From Mesonia sp008017825 (GTDB lineage Bacteria > Bacteroidota > Bacteroidia > Flavobacteriales > Flavobacteriaceae), in assembly GCF_008017825.1 (NCBI RefSeq), contig NZ_VRLS01000094.1:62001-126000 (forward strand): 64,000 nucleotides of DNA, given 5' to 3'. A program made the translations under genes and the position numbers. The notes beneath the pieces were generated by a model that was not told the DNA's origin, did no database searches, and saw only the letters and a list, made by a program, of their open reading frames with translations. Position 1 is the stretch's first letter. The number at the start of each line of letters is the position of its first letter. Shown in pieces: positions 41,046-51,300 of the stretch.

Positions 41046-42893
41046 ATGACAGGTAGCATCCTTTTTCAATCTATTGTATTTCTTACAGGAGCAATTATAT
41101 GTGTACCTCTTGCTAAGCGATTCGGTTTAAGTTCTGTTATTGGTTACCTATTGGCAGGTATGTTAATTGGCCCATTTGTTTTTGGATTTGTAGGAGAAGA
41201 AGGCGAAGATATTCTAGAATTTGCTGAATTTGGAGTCGTAATGATGCTTTTTATCATTGGCTTAGAAATAAAACCTAAGAGCTTTTGGCAGATGCGAAAC
41301 ATTGTTTTAGGGATGGGTAGCATACAGGTGTTTGGAACTATGGCGCTCACCTTTGCTATATTATATGCTTTTGAAATTGAATGGGAACTTTCATTAACAG
41401 TTGCCATGGCTGTGGCGCTATCATCTACAGCAATTACCTTACAAACCAATAAAGAAAAAGGGTTAATGCAAACCACCTACGGGACATCTTCCTTTTCAAT
41501 TCTATTGTTTCAAGATATTATTGTTATTGTGATGTTGGCCGTTTTACCTCTTTTATCCAATCTTTCAGATGGCGCTACAGTTGAAACAAACGGACATAAC
41601 TCTCACACAAGTTTTCTTGAAAACTTACCTTTAGGCTGGCAAGCTTTAAGTATCGTTTCATCAATCATACTCATTATTGTAGCGGGTAGATTTTTAGTAG
41701 TACCCATGTTACGGATTGTTGCTAAATCTAAAGTTCGAGAGTTGTTAGTCGCCTCAGCATTATTAATCGTGGCTGGCATCTCTTTTTTAATGGAATTAGT
41801 AGGTTTAAGTCCGGCATTAGGAGCTTTTTTGGGAGGTGTAGTTTTAGCGACGAGCGAATTTAAACACGAACTAGAAAGCACATTAGATCCTTTTAAAGAT
41901 TTACTTCTAGGTTTATTTTTTATGGCAGTTGGAGCTTCGATTAATTTTGCAGTCATAGGAGAAAACCCCCTTTTAATTTCGGGACTCGTAATTTCAGTAA
42001 TTCTTATTAAAGCCATTGTCCTTTTTATTATAGGAATCATTTTTAAAATGAAAATCGACCAGCGTTTATTGCTTATGGTAGGTTTAGCTCAAATTGGAGA
42101 ATTCGCTTTTGTTTTGCTTTCTTTTGCCTTTCAACTAAATATTTTTGAAAAGGAACAACTAGATATCCTATTGGTTGTCACAGCTCTTACCATGACACTT
42201 ACTCCTATTCTTTGGATAATAAATGAACACCTATGTTTACCCAAGATTGGTACGAAGGAGTCTGAACAAAAGCCCATGGATGACATTCAGGTAAACAACA
42301 AAACCATCTTAGTTGGTTTTGGTCATTTTGGAAGTACAATAGGAAGGTTTCTACGTGCGCATGGCATATCTACAACCGTGCTGGATATTGACTCAAATAG
42401 AGTAGATTTTTTAAGAAAAATGGGGTTTGAAGTATTTTACGGAGATGCTTCCAGAATGGATTTATTAGAATCTGCAGGAATTGCTGAAGCCGATTATTTA
42501 ATCTGTGCTATTGATAATCCCGATGTAGCTCTTGGTATTGTAAAAAAAGTGAAAGATCAATATCCACATGTAAAATTATTAGTTCGAGCAAGAAATCGTA
42601 ACGATGCATATGATTTACATAATATAGGTGTCGAACATATCTATCGAGAATCCTTAGATACATCCGTAAAGATGGCTAGTGATGTACTCCATTTTATGGG
42701 GTTTGATAGAGATGCAACTCATGATCAAGCTACAAAATTTATAAATCTTGATGTCCTCAGCCTAAAACGCTTGGCAACGACTCCAAAAAATGGAAAAGAA
42801 TATATTTTTAAAGCAAAAGAAGAAATAGCCCAGCAAGAAAAACTCCTTGTAGATGATTTGAAAATTGGTAGTAGTAAAGTTGGAAATAGTTAA
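41046..42893 (+). CDS. Kef-type monovalent cation/proton antiporter (CPA2) with TrkA-N domain
   Basis: 615 residues. About twelve membrane helices (residues 5-390) with L-A-K-R-F-G-L-S-S-V-I-G-Y-L-L-A-G and A-L-S-S-T-A-I-T-L-Q. A cytosolic Rossmann TrkA-N domain from about 405 has V-G-F-G-H-F-G-S-T-I-G and the acidic end of beta-2, V-L-D-I-D-S-N. KefB/KefC homologues release K+ to acidify the cytoplasm during electrophile attack, and here the gene follows an AraC/nitroreductase cluster. The canonical glutathione-site residues cannot be judged by eye. Confidence 0.9.
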   Translation: MTGSILFQSIVFLTGAIICVPLAKRFGLSSVIGYLLAGMLIGPFVFGFVGEEGEDILEFAEFGVVMMLFIIGLEIKPKSFWQMRNIVLGMGSIQVFGTMALTFAILYAFEIEWELSLTVAMAVALSSTAITLQTNKEKGLMQTTYGTSSFSILLFQDIIVIVMLAVLPLLSNLSDGATVETNGHNSHTSFLENLPLGWQALSIVSSIILIIVAGRFLVVPMLRIVAKSKVRELLVASALLIVAGISFLMELVGLSPALGAFLGGVVLATSEFKHELESTLDPFKDLLLGLFFMAVGASINFAVIGENPLLISGLVISVILIKAIVLFIIGIIFKMKIDQRLLLMVGLAQIGEFAFVLLSFAFQLNIFEKEQLDILLVVTALTMTLTPILWIINEHLCLPKIGTKESEQKPMDDIQVNNKTILVGFGHFGSTIGRFLRAHGISTTVLDIDSNRVDFLRKMGFEVFYGDASRMDLLESAGIAEADYLICAIDNPDVALGIVKKVKDQYPHVKLLVRARNRNDAYDLHNIGVEHIYRESLDTSVKMASDVLHFMGFDRDATHDQATKFINLDVLSLKRLATTPKNGKEYIFKAKEEIAQQEKLLVDDLKIGSSKVGNS

Positions 42894-43077
42894 GGCTATG
42901 AAACCCAATTAAAATGTGCTCTAAACAATTAAAGTTATAATAATTTGATTTAAAATTCTAAAAAAAGATTTCGACACATTGGTCAAAAATCATTTATTTT
43001 ACCAGAAATGAATGCTACCACGACACGGCAAGAAAGGTTTTTATAAAGAGAAGAAAAAAGTTTAATAGGGACTGACA

Positions 43078-43689
43078 CTAAAATTTCTTAAAACTACAAA
43101 ACAAGAAATTTTGAGTGGTTTTAAATGGAGTCATATGATCTTCCGTAAAGCAAGCTACTTTATTAAAATTGTTTTTAAATATATTGGTTAGCGTTTCTTC
43201 AGAGTATTGTTTAATTTCTAATCCGCTACATTTTTTAGGACCATTTTTAGAAAATGTTCCTAAAACTAAATAGTTTTCTACATACTTAGATACCAAATCT
43301 ATATATTTACTAGTTTGCTCGTTAGTAGTTAAAAAATGAAAAGCTGCTCTGTCATGCCAAATATCAAAAGTAGTATTAGGCTTAAAATCTAATATATCAC
43401 ACACTATCCAGTTTATTTTTTCCGCTTTAGCTCCTAACCTTATTTTAGCTCTTTCAATTGCTTTCGCAGAAATATCTAAAACTGTAATATTCTCATAACC
43501 ATTTTCCAACAGGTGATCTACTAAATTACTATCCCCACCTCCTACATCAATAATTCTGGCTTTTTTGCTTAAAGAAAAAGATTGGATCAATTCTAAGGAA
43601 GCTTTTGGTGTTTTTTGTGTCCAGCTTACTTCTTGAGGCGTTTTTGTTTTATAAACATTTTCCCAATGAGATTTTAAATTAGCTTTCAT
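43078..43689 (-). CDS. Class I SAM-dependent methyltransferase
   Basis: 203 residues. Motif I I-I-D-V-G-G-G-D-S-N-L-V-D, V-L-D-I-S-A-K-A-I after beta-2, W-I-V-C-D-I-L-D-F and F-D-I-W-H-D-R-A-A-F-H-F-L. The start N-L-K-S-H-W-E-N-V-Y and the W-H-D-R-A-A-F-H-F-L element match a bacterial group related to thiopurine or tellurite-resistance (TPMT/TehB-like) methyltransferases. Substrate unknown. Single gene before the TamL/TamB pair. Confidence 0.85.
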   Translation of the reverse strand: MKANLKSHWENVYKTKTPQEVSWTQKTPKASLELIQSFSLSKKARIIDVGGGDSNLVDHLLENGYENITVLDISAKAIERAKIRLGAKAEKINWIVCDILDFKPNTTFDIWHDRAAFHFLTTNEQTSKYIDLVSKYVENYLVLGTFSKNGPKKCSGLEIKQYSEETLTNIFKNNFNKVACFTEDHMTPFKTTQNFLFCSFKKF

Positions 43690-43713
43690 TTTAAAAGTCT
43701 TTTTTTTGAATTA

Positions 43714-46011
43714 TTAAAAAGGGTAACCTATAGCAAAATTAAACACTGGTTTATCATATTCAAACTCCCATTTCTTCGCTGGTCTTTTTAATGGTGATGC
43801 CAAATCAAAACGAATCACAAACCCTTGAATATCAACTCTAAGACCTACTCCTGTTCCTATTCCCAATTCGTCTGAAAAGTTACTCGAGAATTTTCCTCCT
43901 GGTAAAGCTTCATTTTCTTCGGTTAACCAAACATTTCCTGCATCGGCAAAAACAGCTCCATTCACATACGTAAATAAAGGAAATCTGTATTCTATATTTG
44001 CTTCTAAACGTATATCTCCCGCCTGATCGTAATAAGAATCTACACCCTCTTCTTCTGGCTGATAAGTTCCTGGTCCTAATGAACGTATATTAAAAGCTCT
44101 TACACTATATGGTCCTCCAGAAAAGTATTGCTTTACAAATGGTAAAGACTGAGAGTTACCATACGGCAAACCAAGTCCGCCAAAAAGTCTCCCTACAAGT
44201 ACATCTCCATTACTTCCTATTTTATAATGATAACGCAAATCTATATCCGCTTTAGCGTATTGAGCATATTTAAGTCCTAAAAAAGTTTTTTCACCTTCAC
44301 TGTTTTCTTGTGCAAACAAATCGATAGTATTGCCTGCAATATCAAAATTAAAATTTAAATAAAAACTCCCTCTTCTAGAAGCATCAACTAATTCGTTATA
44401 CGTAAAACTATAGGTTAGACCTGCGATAAATTGCTGCTCAAAGCTGCGTCTTAGAAAAGGGTTCTCATCTAGTATTTCATCAAATTCATCGGTTGTATTG
44501 CCCAATTTCACATAGTTTATATTAATAGGGTTTAGTTGGTGAGTAACGAACCTATTTGCCTTCCAAATGTAACCAAAGGAGGTTGAAAATGAATTTAATG
44601 AGTATAACTGACTTCGGTCTAAGTAATCTATCCCAGCTTTAATTTGAGTTTGCGGAATGGAATATTTAAATCTATTATTTAAATCTATAGGAAATAAGAG
44701 TCTAGGAAATGTCAACGAAGACCCTAAGCCTAATTGTAAACTACGTAACCCCGATTGGTCACCACTGCTGGAAAATTGTTGTTCGTAAGCAAAACTTCCT
44801 GTTATTCTTAGAATTTCTCCTCCTCTAAATAAATTTCGGTTCACGTAAGTAAGTCCTAAACCTGGACCTGCAAAATTATTAGATTTAGTAACGCCTTGCA
44901 GTTCTGCTCTTAAAGTTCTCTTATTAAATGGAGAAAGGTGAATTTCGGCGTCTAGGTGTCTAAATCCGTTTTCATCGGTAATGGTATCTTTTTCTTTATA
45001 TCGAATATTTACATATTTATAAATTCCTATAGAGGATAATCGTCTACTCGTATATTTTGATAACAACGGATCATACTTCTCGCTAGGTTGCAATAATACA
45101 TAAGGATCCATACGATGTGGCTTAAAAAAATTATCCTTTTGTATATAATGCAAACTGTCAAACACTACGGTGTCCTGTAATTCTTTTTCAGAAGCTAATG
45201 TTTCATTAGGATAAACCCTTACTTTATCTACGATATAGGTTACCTTAGATTTTTCTGGAACACCTCCTTTAAGGCGAAGAAACAAATCGTACTTTCTATT
45301 ATCGTATTGATTGGTATCTGCCTCAAAAATGATAAAATTAGGATTAAAATTATAATAACCTTTTTGCTTTAAATAATCATCAATTCGTTCTCTTTCGGCT
45401 TTAAAACTTGTTAAATTAAAACGCATTTCTTCTTCAATGAGCGTTTCTCCCATAGATAATTCTATATCTTCCAAAAGTTTTAAAGATAAAGAATCTACTG
45501 AGTCCTTTTCTACCGTAAAAGTTTCCATCTTATAAGGCTGAGAAAGCGTTACCTCATAAATTGCTTTTCCTGTTTTTGCGCTGCTATCTCGCTCTACGGC
45601 GGAAGTAATTCTACTGCTAAAAAAACCATTATTTTCTAATCGATTTTCTATAATTTCTTCTGTGCTGGGAACGTCAACATCTGATAAATATACTGGCTCT
45701 TCACCAAACTTTTTATTTAAAAACTTATTTATAAAACCAGGTTTTTCTTGCTGTCCTTTGTAGTAATAATGCAACCCAGGATAAAGACCTAAAAATTTAG
45801 AATTCGCTTGCGGATAAAGTAAGTTATCTAATTCTAATTGTAAATCGGTTTTGTTTTTTATCCCTATAGTATCTTTCAATTTTATTGTCCCACCACGATA
45901 CAAGTATTCTCCTTCTGGAATGAATTTTTTCACCGCACAAGAGCTAAGAACCAATGCAGTTGCAAACGTTATCAAAACAAAAGAATAATTTATTTTCATG
46001 ATTTCTCTCAT
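43714..46011 (-). CDS. tamL: TamL: BamA/TamA-family outer-membrane lipoprotein
   Basis: About 765 residues. Signal peptide ends in a lipobox (L-V-L-S-S-C-A-V-K-K), then POTRA-like repeats (about 30-330) and a C-terminal Omp85 barrel with G-P-Y-S-V-R-A-F-N-I-R-S-L-G-P-G-T-Y, and a terminal F-N-F-A-I-G-Y-P-F strand. Bacteroidota carry such lipidated TamA versions (TamL) next to TamB. The ATG at 46011 overlaps the tamB stop (TAATG); a second ATG at 45999 gives the cleaner signal peptide and may be the true start. Confidence 0.9.
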   Translation of the reverse strand: MREIMKINYSFVLITFATALVLSSCAVKKFIPEGEYLYRGGTIKLKDTIGIKNKTDLQLELDNLLYPQANSKFLGLYPGLHYYYKGQQEKPGFINKFLNKKFGEEPVYLSDVDVPSTEEIIENRLENNGFFSSRITSAVERDSSAKTGKAIYEVTLSQPYKMETFTVEKDSVDSLSLKLLEDIELSMGETLIEEEMRFNLTSFKAERERIDDYLKQKGYYNFNPNFIIFEADTNQYDNRKYDLFLRLKGGVPEKSKVTYIVDKVRVYPNETLASEKELQDTVVFDSLHYIQKDNFFKPHRMDPYVLLQPSEKYDPLLSKYTSRRLSSIGIYKYVNIRYKEKDTITDENGFRHLDAEIHLSPFNKRTLRAELQGVTKSNNFAGPGLGLTYVNRNLFRGGEILRITGSFAYEQQFSSSGDQSGLRSLQLGLGSSLTFPRLLFPIDLNNRFKYSIPQTQIKAGIDYLDRSQLYSLNSFSTSFGYIWKANRFVTHQLNPININYVKLGNTTDEFDEILDENPFLRRSFEQQFIAGLTYSFTYNELVDASRRGSFYLNFNFDIAGNTIDLFAQENSEGEKTFLGLKYAQYAKADIDLRYHYKIGSNGDVLVGRLFGGLGLPYGNSQSLPFVKQYFSGGPYSVRAFNIRSLGPGTYQPEEEGVDSYYDQAGDIRLEANIEYRFPLFTYVNGAVFADAGNVWLTEENEALPGGKFSSNFSDELGIGTGVGLRVDIQGFVIRFDLASPLKRPAKKWEFEYDKPVFNFAIGYPF

Positions 46012-49000
46012 TAATTTTCTTCTTCTTTTATCGCTTCCGCGGAAGTGGAGTTATTCTCTTCCTCTTCAGGAGAAGGGTTTTCACTTTCTTCATTTTGAGA
46101 TTTTTCTTCTTCTATTTGCTGAATTTCTTTCTCAAATAATTCGCTAAACTTATTAAATTCTCTCGTAAAAATTAGAGCAATTCCACTTACAAATACCTGA
46201 CCGTCAATAATGTTTTCATATTCACTTTTTCTAAATCCGCGTAAGCGCCATATTCCATCTTCGGTTAATAAATATTCTATACTCACATTTCCAATAACAG
46301 GGTTATTTTCTCCTGGTCTCGCTTCTCCTTGAACGCCAACTTCACTCCCTGCGGTGACCACCAAACGGTCGTTTAATAATTTTTTGCTGGCACTTATATT
46401 TAAATCGGTTCTACTTTCTAGAGAAGATCCTTGATAATCGGTATAGCTATTAAGTCCAAAATTAAGTTCGATTCCTGTATCTCCTGTGAGTTTATCTGAA
46501 AATACATTTAGTTGATCTGAAAGCGCTTGGTTGAGGTTATCACGTGCTACAACGGCTGCTCCTCCCTCACTTCCATCGGTTCCCGATTGAGGGAAAAATC
46601 TATTTAAAACCAGTAAAGAAAAAACTTGTTGGTTAAGTTCATCTTCTTGTTGGTTAAGTTGAGAGATTCTTCCGTAGACGGCTCCACCAATGGCTCCTCG
46701 CTCATCTTCTGGCATATCTAAACTAAAATCTAAAACAGGCTGATTTAATTCTCCTTTAATATTTAAATAAACGAAAAACGGAAGTCGCTGTTTGAATCTA
46801 TTTTGAGAAGAAGCTGACTCTCCCGAAGTTTGACTTGCCATAAGAGCCGAAGCAGAGGTTTTTACATCATAAATAGCTTTTACATCCAAATCTGCATTCA
46901 TAGGATCTCCTTGCCAAGTCACCGAACTTTCTGGTGCAATATCAAACTTTCGTTTTACCAAATTATAAAGGCTCATTTCATAATGACCATCACTAATTTC
47001 ATATCTTCCAGTTAACGATGTTCTTCCATTTCTATCAATATCAAAAAATAAATTTCCTTCGCCTACTACTTGTAAATTATCTCCTGTTCTCTCATTTAAA
47101 ACGATATTAAAAGTAGCTTCAGGTTCAATGATTAGCTCTGTATTGAGTTCTATACCTGTAATTACAGCAGAGGTTTCTTCTTCATCATTTCGGGTTAAAA
47201 TAGCATCGGGGTTTTCTTTATTCACAAACACCACTACTCCATCTCTCTCTACTACATCTACTTGCGTTTCTGGTAAAACATAAGTCGCATTAGTATTTTC
47301 ATTTACAGTAAGTTTTGCTTCAATTTTTGGAAAACTTAATTTTCCTCCTACGGTTGCATCTACATCAAAAACTACTTTTCCGTAATATAATTCATTATCT
47401 TCTTTGGTAGAATTAAGAGCTTCAAAATCGTTTGCTTTTATGCTTAAATTAAAAGTGGGATCTGTAATTTCTTTAGTAAGGACTTCTCCACTTACCTTAA
47501 ATTTATTGTTTTGTGCATCAGCAATTGAAAACTGATTAAAATAAATTCCTTGATTATCTACTTTAATTTTATCATTACTCAATTTAAATTTAGAATTAAG
47601 TTTACTTACTAAAAATGCCGCTTCATTAAAATTAATTTCTCCTTTGTAATTTAAATCAGTTATAGGTCCATCTAATTCAAAATTAGCCGCTATACTTCCT
47701 TCAGACTCTTGAAGCTCTTCATTTGAAAAACCTTCTATAATAGATAACGCCAACTTATTTAAATCTACATTTAAATTGAGTTGCGGACCTGTTTCTTCTG
47801 CTAAATAATCTCCATTTATATTTAAGTCAATATTTTGTCCGTTAAGGTCTAATTTAAAATCGTACTTTTTATTATTAATAGATTTAGCTTTAAGTTGCAA
47901 TTCTCCTAACGGCACTTCTATAGCTTTAAAATCTGTAATATTCATATCGGCAACCATTCCCCAGTCTGCCAACGGATTAATAATTTTAAAATCTCCATTT
48001 ACGATACCCGAAGCCAAATATTCATCGGGATTAAAATAACTCATAAACGTAGAAAGCTTAAAGTTTTTTAACGCTACGCCAATATGATTTTTTGTTTCTC
48101 CTAAATCATCACTCAACTTAATTTCTTGACTATTTCTAGAAAGTACAAAGTCATTAAACGTAATTGCTTCTTTTGAAAAGGAAATTTGATTAGAATTTGG
48201 AATTTCCCAAGGGTTTCTATTCAAGATTAAATCTGATGGGTTGATCCTAAAATTGAGCTCCTCATCATTTCCCGTAATTTCTGATTGAATACGAAAAAGC
48301 TTCTCGTCATTTGCAAAAGAATTAAAGTCTAAGTAAAGTGTATCTTGGGTTAAGCTCCCATCAAAATAGGTTTTATTAATGGCAAGAGGTCCTGCTTCTA
48401 AATTGCCAAATCCTATATTAAATTTCGCTTCTTTACTGTTAGAGTCTATATTAATGTGTAAACTATCTAGTCTATTTTCTTGATAAACCAAACTTGGTAA
48501 AGAAACTCGAGCCTTTAAATCTTCTTCTTTTTCATTAAAATCTACCTTAAAATAAACGGTATCCATTTGTTGAATTCCGTCCAGGAAAACATCGCTAATA
48601 ATAGGCGATTCAGTAATGGTAGTTTCCATTTTAAGATTTACAAAATGAGAAATACTATCCTTTTCAATGTTGTCTTTAAAATAATGATTGGCGTGATGCT
48701 GCAAGGCGGTTATAATCTGCGCCGGACTTGCATTAGAGTTTAATTGGGTTTTTAAGAAAGTACCATCAATATTTAAAGCGGTGCTGTCTTTTGTCACTTG
48801 AGAATTGATAGCAATATCACCCAAATAATACGGCTTATCTTCATATACTGCCACACCCTCAGTAATATTCACTTTTGTAGTAAAATCCTCGGCATTTCCT
48901 TTAAAATGACCATCTACATAAACTTTTGCTTTGATATCTTTTTTGGTGAATCCCAAAGCATACAAATCAATTCCTTCTAATTCTGCTTTAAAATCCAATT

Positions 49001-51080
49001 CTGGTGCAACAGAGTCTAAAACTACTTGAGAATCTAATTTTAGATTTACACTTTTGTCTTTAAAACCCAAATTTACATTCCCCGTACCGTTCACAATTTC
49101 CCCCGAAAGTTTTACCGCAGACAAATCGTACTCATTATAAGTAAGTTGAGTAAAACGAGAGTCTAAAGTAGCATCTAAAGAATTGATATCTTTACCGCTT
49201 CCTGAAGTTTCTAACAGCAATGAAACCTCTCCCAATTCTGGCATTTGTAAGATTTTTCCTAAATCTAGATCGATAGTTTCTACCTGCGTATCAAAAGCAA
49301 TCTGATTGTCGTTTCTAAACGATCCGTTTACTTTAATTTTTCCTTCAGGAATAGTCATTTGCGCTTTCGCGGAAAGTCGATCCAAACGTCCTTTTAGATT
49401 TCCGTTAATGTTTAATGTTTTTGGAAGACTAATTCCCAATTCTTTCTCTGAAGTGAATACTAAAATATCTTCCTTAACGGAATTGATTTCAAATTGCTGA
49501 ATATCGAAAGTGAGATTATCTGTATCTAAAACATTTTTTAAATTTCCGTTTGCAACTACCGAAGTTTTACCGCCCCAATTAACTTGTGTATTCTTTAACT
49601 GAAGGTTAGCTAAAGTACCATTAGCATTAATTTTTCCATAGAATTTTTTAGAAGCTACCTTTTTAAATTCTGTATTTTGTCGTAATTCTGGAACAAAATA
49701 ATATGCTTCTTGAGCATTTAGATTAAAAATAGGAACTGATACCTGAAAACTTCCTTTATCTGGATTTTCTATAAAACTTTCTAAAGATGCAAAACTTGTA
49801 GTTAAACTTCCGTTTAAATTACTTTTTTGGGTTACTGCATTCAAATTATTGACTTGCAGAGCTTGCGGACTTAAAGAGATTTGCGTAGAAAATTCTTGTA
49901 ATTCAAAACCTCCAGCTTCTTTAAAGGTAAGTTGATCTAAATTTACAACGGCGGTTTCTTCTTTAGAAAGTTCAAGTTTATTGGCTAATAAGGTAAAGTC
50001 ACTCAATTCAAAGGCTAGAGGGTTAAACTGTCCGGAAGTAACTTTTTCTTCCGCTTGACGGAAAGAAATCGTATTATCTTTAATATCAACCGCATTAATA
50101 TTTACGTCCCAATCTGGCCAGAAAGTAGATTCTGTAACAGTTTCATTATCTACATTTTCTTGTGGTTTGCCTGTTTTTAATTCTACAAGAGAATTATGTA
50201 ATTTTAAGTTATTAACTTCAACTTGTTGGTTTTGAAGATTAATAAGTGGAACTTCTGCAAAAAAATCTTGAATTGTCACATCTGCTTTTAACTCATCTGG
50301 TTGAGAATCGTAAACAGCATTTACGTTTTTTAATTCTATTTCTCCTACCGCAAGTATAGGCAAAGGAATAGTATCTTGAGATTCGCTTACCAAAGGTTTG
50401 GTTTGCTTGTAATTAACAGTCGTATTACTAAGGTTAATGTATTTTAATTCATAAATACTTTTATCTAAATCTAATTTTTTTCCTTCGGTTTCTAGATTGT
50501 TTAATTTTAAATCTAAAAACGTACCTGCAACTTCATCTTGATAATTCAATTTTATCTTTTGTAAAGCTACAGTACCTAACGAAAAGGTATAAGGTTTCCC
50601 AGGATTATTAGTTTTTGGAGTTGTAGTTTGAGTAGTATCTGTAGCAAAGGCATCAATTATAAACTGATAGTTAAATCCGTTAAGGCTATCTTTTTGAACA
50701 ATATTAGCGGTTAACTCTTCTATTTCTACATCATCAATATTAATCTCGTTATTTTTATAAATACTCCATAAAGGAATATCTGCTTCTAACGATTTGGTAT
50801 GTAATAAAGTGTCGCCTTTTTTATCTTCTAAGTAAATTCCTTTAATAGAAATATCTCCAGAGAAAGTAATAAAAAGCTTATCTATGTTTACTTTAGTATC
50901 TGTTTTGTTGGATACATATTGTGTTACTTTATTTACAATAATATCTTGTCCCCATGGGCTTCTAATAAATAGTAATAATAGAATAATTATAATAAGTAAA
51001 GTGAGGAAAGACTTAGCAACAATTCGCAAGACTTTCTTTAGCACAGACGTATTCTTATTATCTTTTTTGGGTTTATTCAC
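46011..51080 (-). CDS. tamB: TamB-like translocation and assembly module protein
   Basis: 1689 residues. N-terminal membrane anchor (about 18-40, L-L-I-I-I-I-L-L-L-L-F-I), a very long repetitive beta-helical AsmA/TamB body with many alternating D-x-N-x-D-x-type strands, and a C-terminal DUF490/TamB domain (about 1300-1640) with G-D-P-M-N-A-D-L-D-V-K-A and F-S-D-K-L-T-G-D-T-G-I-E-L. The tail after about 1645 is strongly acidic (Glu/Ser/Asn) and probably disordered. It bridges the inner membrane and TamL and moves lipids or proteins to the outer membrane. Coupled to tamL by overlap. Confidence 0.92.
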   Translation of the reverse strand: MNKPKKDNKNTSVLKKVLRIVAKSFLTLLIIIILLLLFIRSPWGQDIIVNKVTQYVSNKTDTKVNIDKLFITFSGDISIKGIYLEDKKGDTLLHTKSLEADIPLWSIYKNNEINIDDVEIEELTANIVQKDSLNGFNYQFIIDAFATDTTQTTTPKTNNPGKPYTFSLGTVALQKIKLNYQDEVAGTFLDLKLNNLETEGKKLDLDKSIYELKYINLSNTTVNYKQTKPLVSESQDTIPLPILAVGEIELKNVNAVYDSQPDELKADVTIQDFFAEVPLINLQNQQVEVNNLKLHNSLVELKTGKPQENVDNETVTESTFWPDWDVNINAVDIKDNTISFRQAEEKVTSGQFNPLAFELSDFTLLANKLELSKEETAVVNLDQLTFKEAGGFELQEFSTQISLSPQALQVNNLNAVTQKSNLNGSLTTSFASLESFIENPDKGSFQVSVPIFNLNAQEAYYFVPELRQNTEFKKVASKKFYGKINANGTLANLQLKNTQVNWGGKTSVVANGNLKNVLDTDNLTFDIQQFEINSVKEDILVFTSEKELGISLPKTLNINGNLKGRLDRLSAKAQMTIPEGKIKVNGSFRNDNQIAFDTQVETIDLDLGKILQMPELGEVSLLLETSGSGKDINSLDATLDSRFTQLTYNEYDLSAVKLSGEIVNGTGNVNLGFKDKSVNLKLDSQVVLDSVAPELDFKAELEGIDLYALGFTKKDIKAKVYVDGHFKGNAEDFTTKVNITEGVAVYEDKPYYLGDIAINSQVTKDSTALNIDGTFLKTQLNSNASPAQIITALQHHANHYFKDNIEKDSISHFVNLKMETTITESPIISDVFLDGIQQMDTVYFKVDFNEKEEDLKARVSLPSLVYQENRLDSLHINIDSNSKEAKFNIGFGNLEAGPLAINKTYFDGSLTQDTLYLDFNSFANDEKLFRIQSEITGNDEELNFRINPSDLILNRNPWEIPNSNQISFSKEAITFNDFVLSRNSQEIKLSDDLGETKNHIGVALKNFKLSTFMSYFNPDEYLASGIVNGDFKIINPLADWGMVADMNITDFKAIEVPLGELQLKAKSINNKKYDFKLDLNGQNIDLNINGDYLAEETGPQLNLNVDLNKLALSIIEGFSNEELQESEGSIAANFELDGPITDLNYKGEINFNEAAFLVSKLNSKFKLSNDKIKVDNQGIYFNQFSIADAQNNKFKVSGEVLTKEITDPTFNLSIKANDFEALNSTKEDNELYYGKVVFDVDATVGGKLSFPKIEAKLTVNENTNATYVLPETQVDVVERDGVVVFVNKENPDAILTRNDEEETSAVITGIELNTELIIEPEATFNIVLNERTGDNLQVVGEGNLFFDIDRNGRTSLTGRYEISDGHYEMSLYNLVKRKFDIAPESSVTWQGDPMNADLDVKAIYDVKTSASALMASQTSGESASSQNRFKQRLPFFVYLNIKGELNQPVLDFSLDMPEDERGAIGGAVYGRISQLNQQEDELNQQVFSLLVLNRFFPQSGTDGSEGGAAVVARDNLNQALSDQLNVFSDKLTGDTGIELNFGLNSYTDYQGSSLESRTDLNISASKKLLNDRLVVTAGSEVGVQGEARPGENNPVIGNVSIEYLLTEDGIWRLRGFRKSEYENIIDGQVFVSGIALIFTREFNKFSELFEKEIQQIEEEKSQNEESENPSPEEEENNSTSAEAIKEEEN

Positions 51081-51300
51081 TCGTGTATTTTATTAATCTT
51101 CAAATTTATTCAGCAAAAGCGTAATAATAGGCTTATACTCTGTTTAAATTAAGTTAAAGTTTAACCTATAGGTAAGTATATATATTAATTTAATACACTT
51201 AAAGAAAACTTGTTGAAATGTTATAATGAGTTAAAAAAAATTACATCTTAAATATTTTCATGAATTTTAGCTCACTAAACAAAGACCATAATCATAAACT

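Noticed and set aside
15600..43000. Phage-defence or toxin-antitoxin island
   Set aside because: No restriction, Abi, CBASS, retron or toxin signatures. The genes are small-molecule redox enzymes and one-component regulators.
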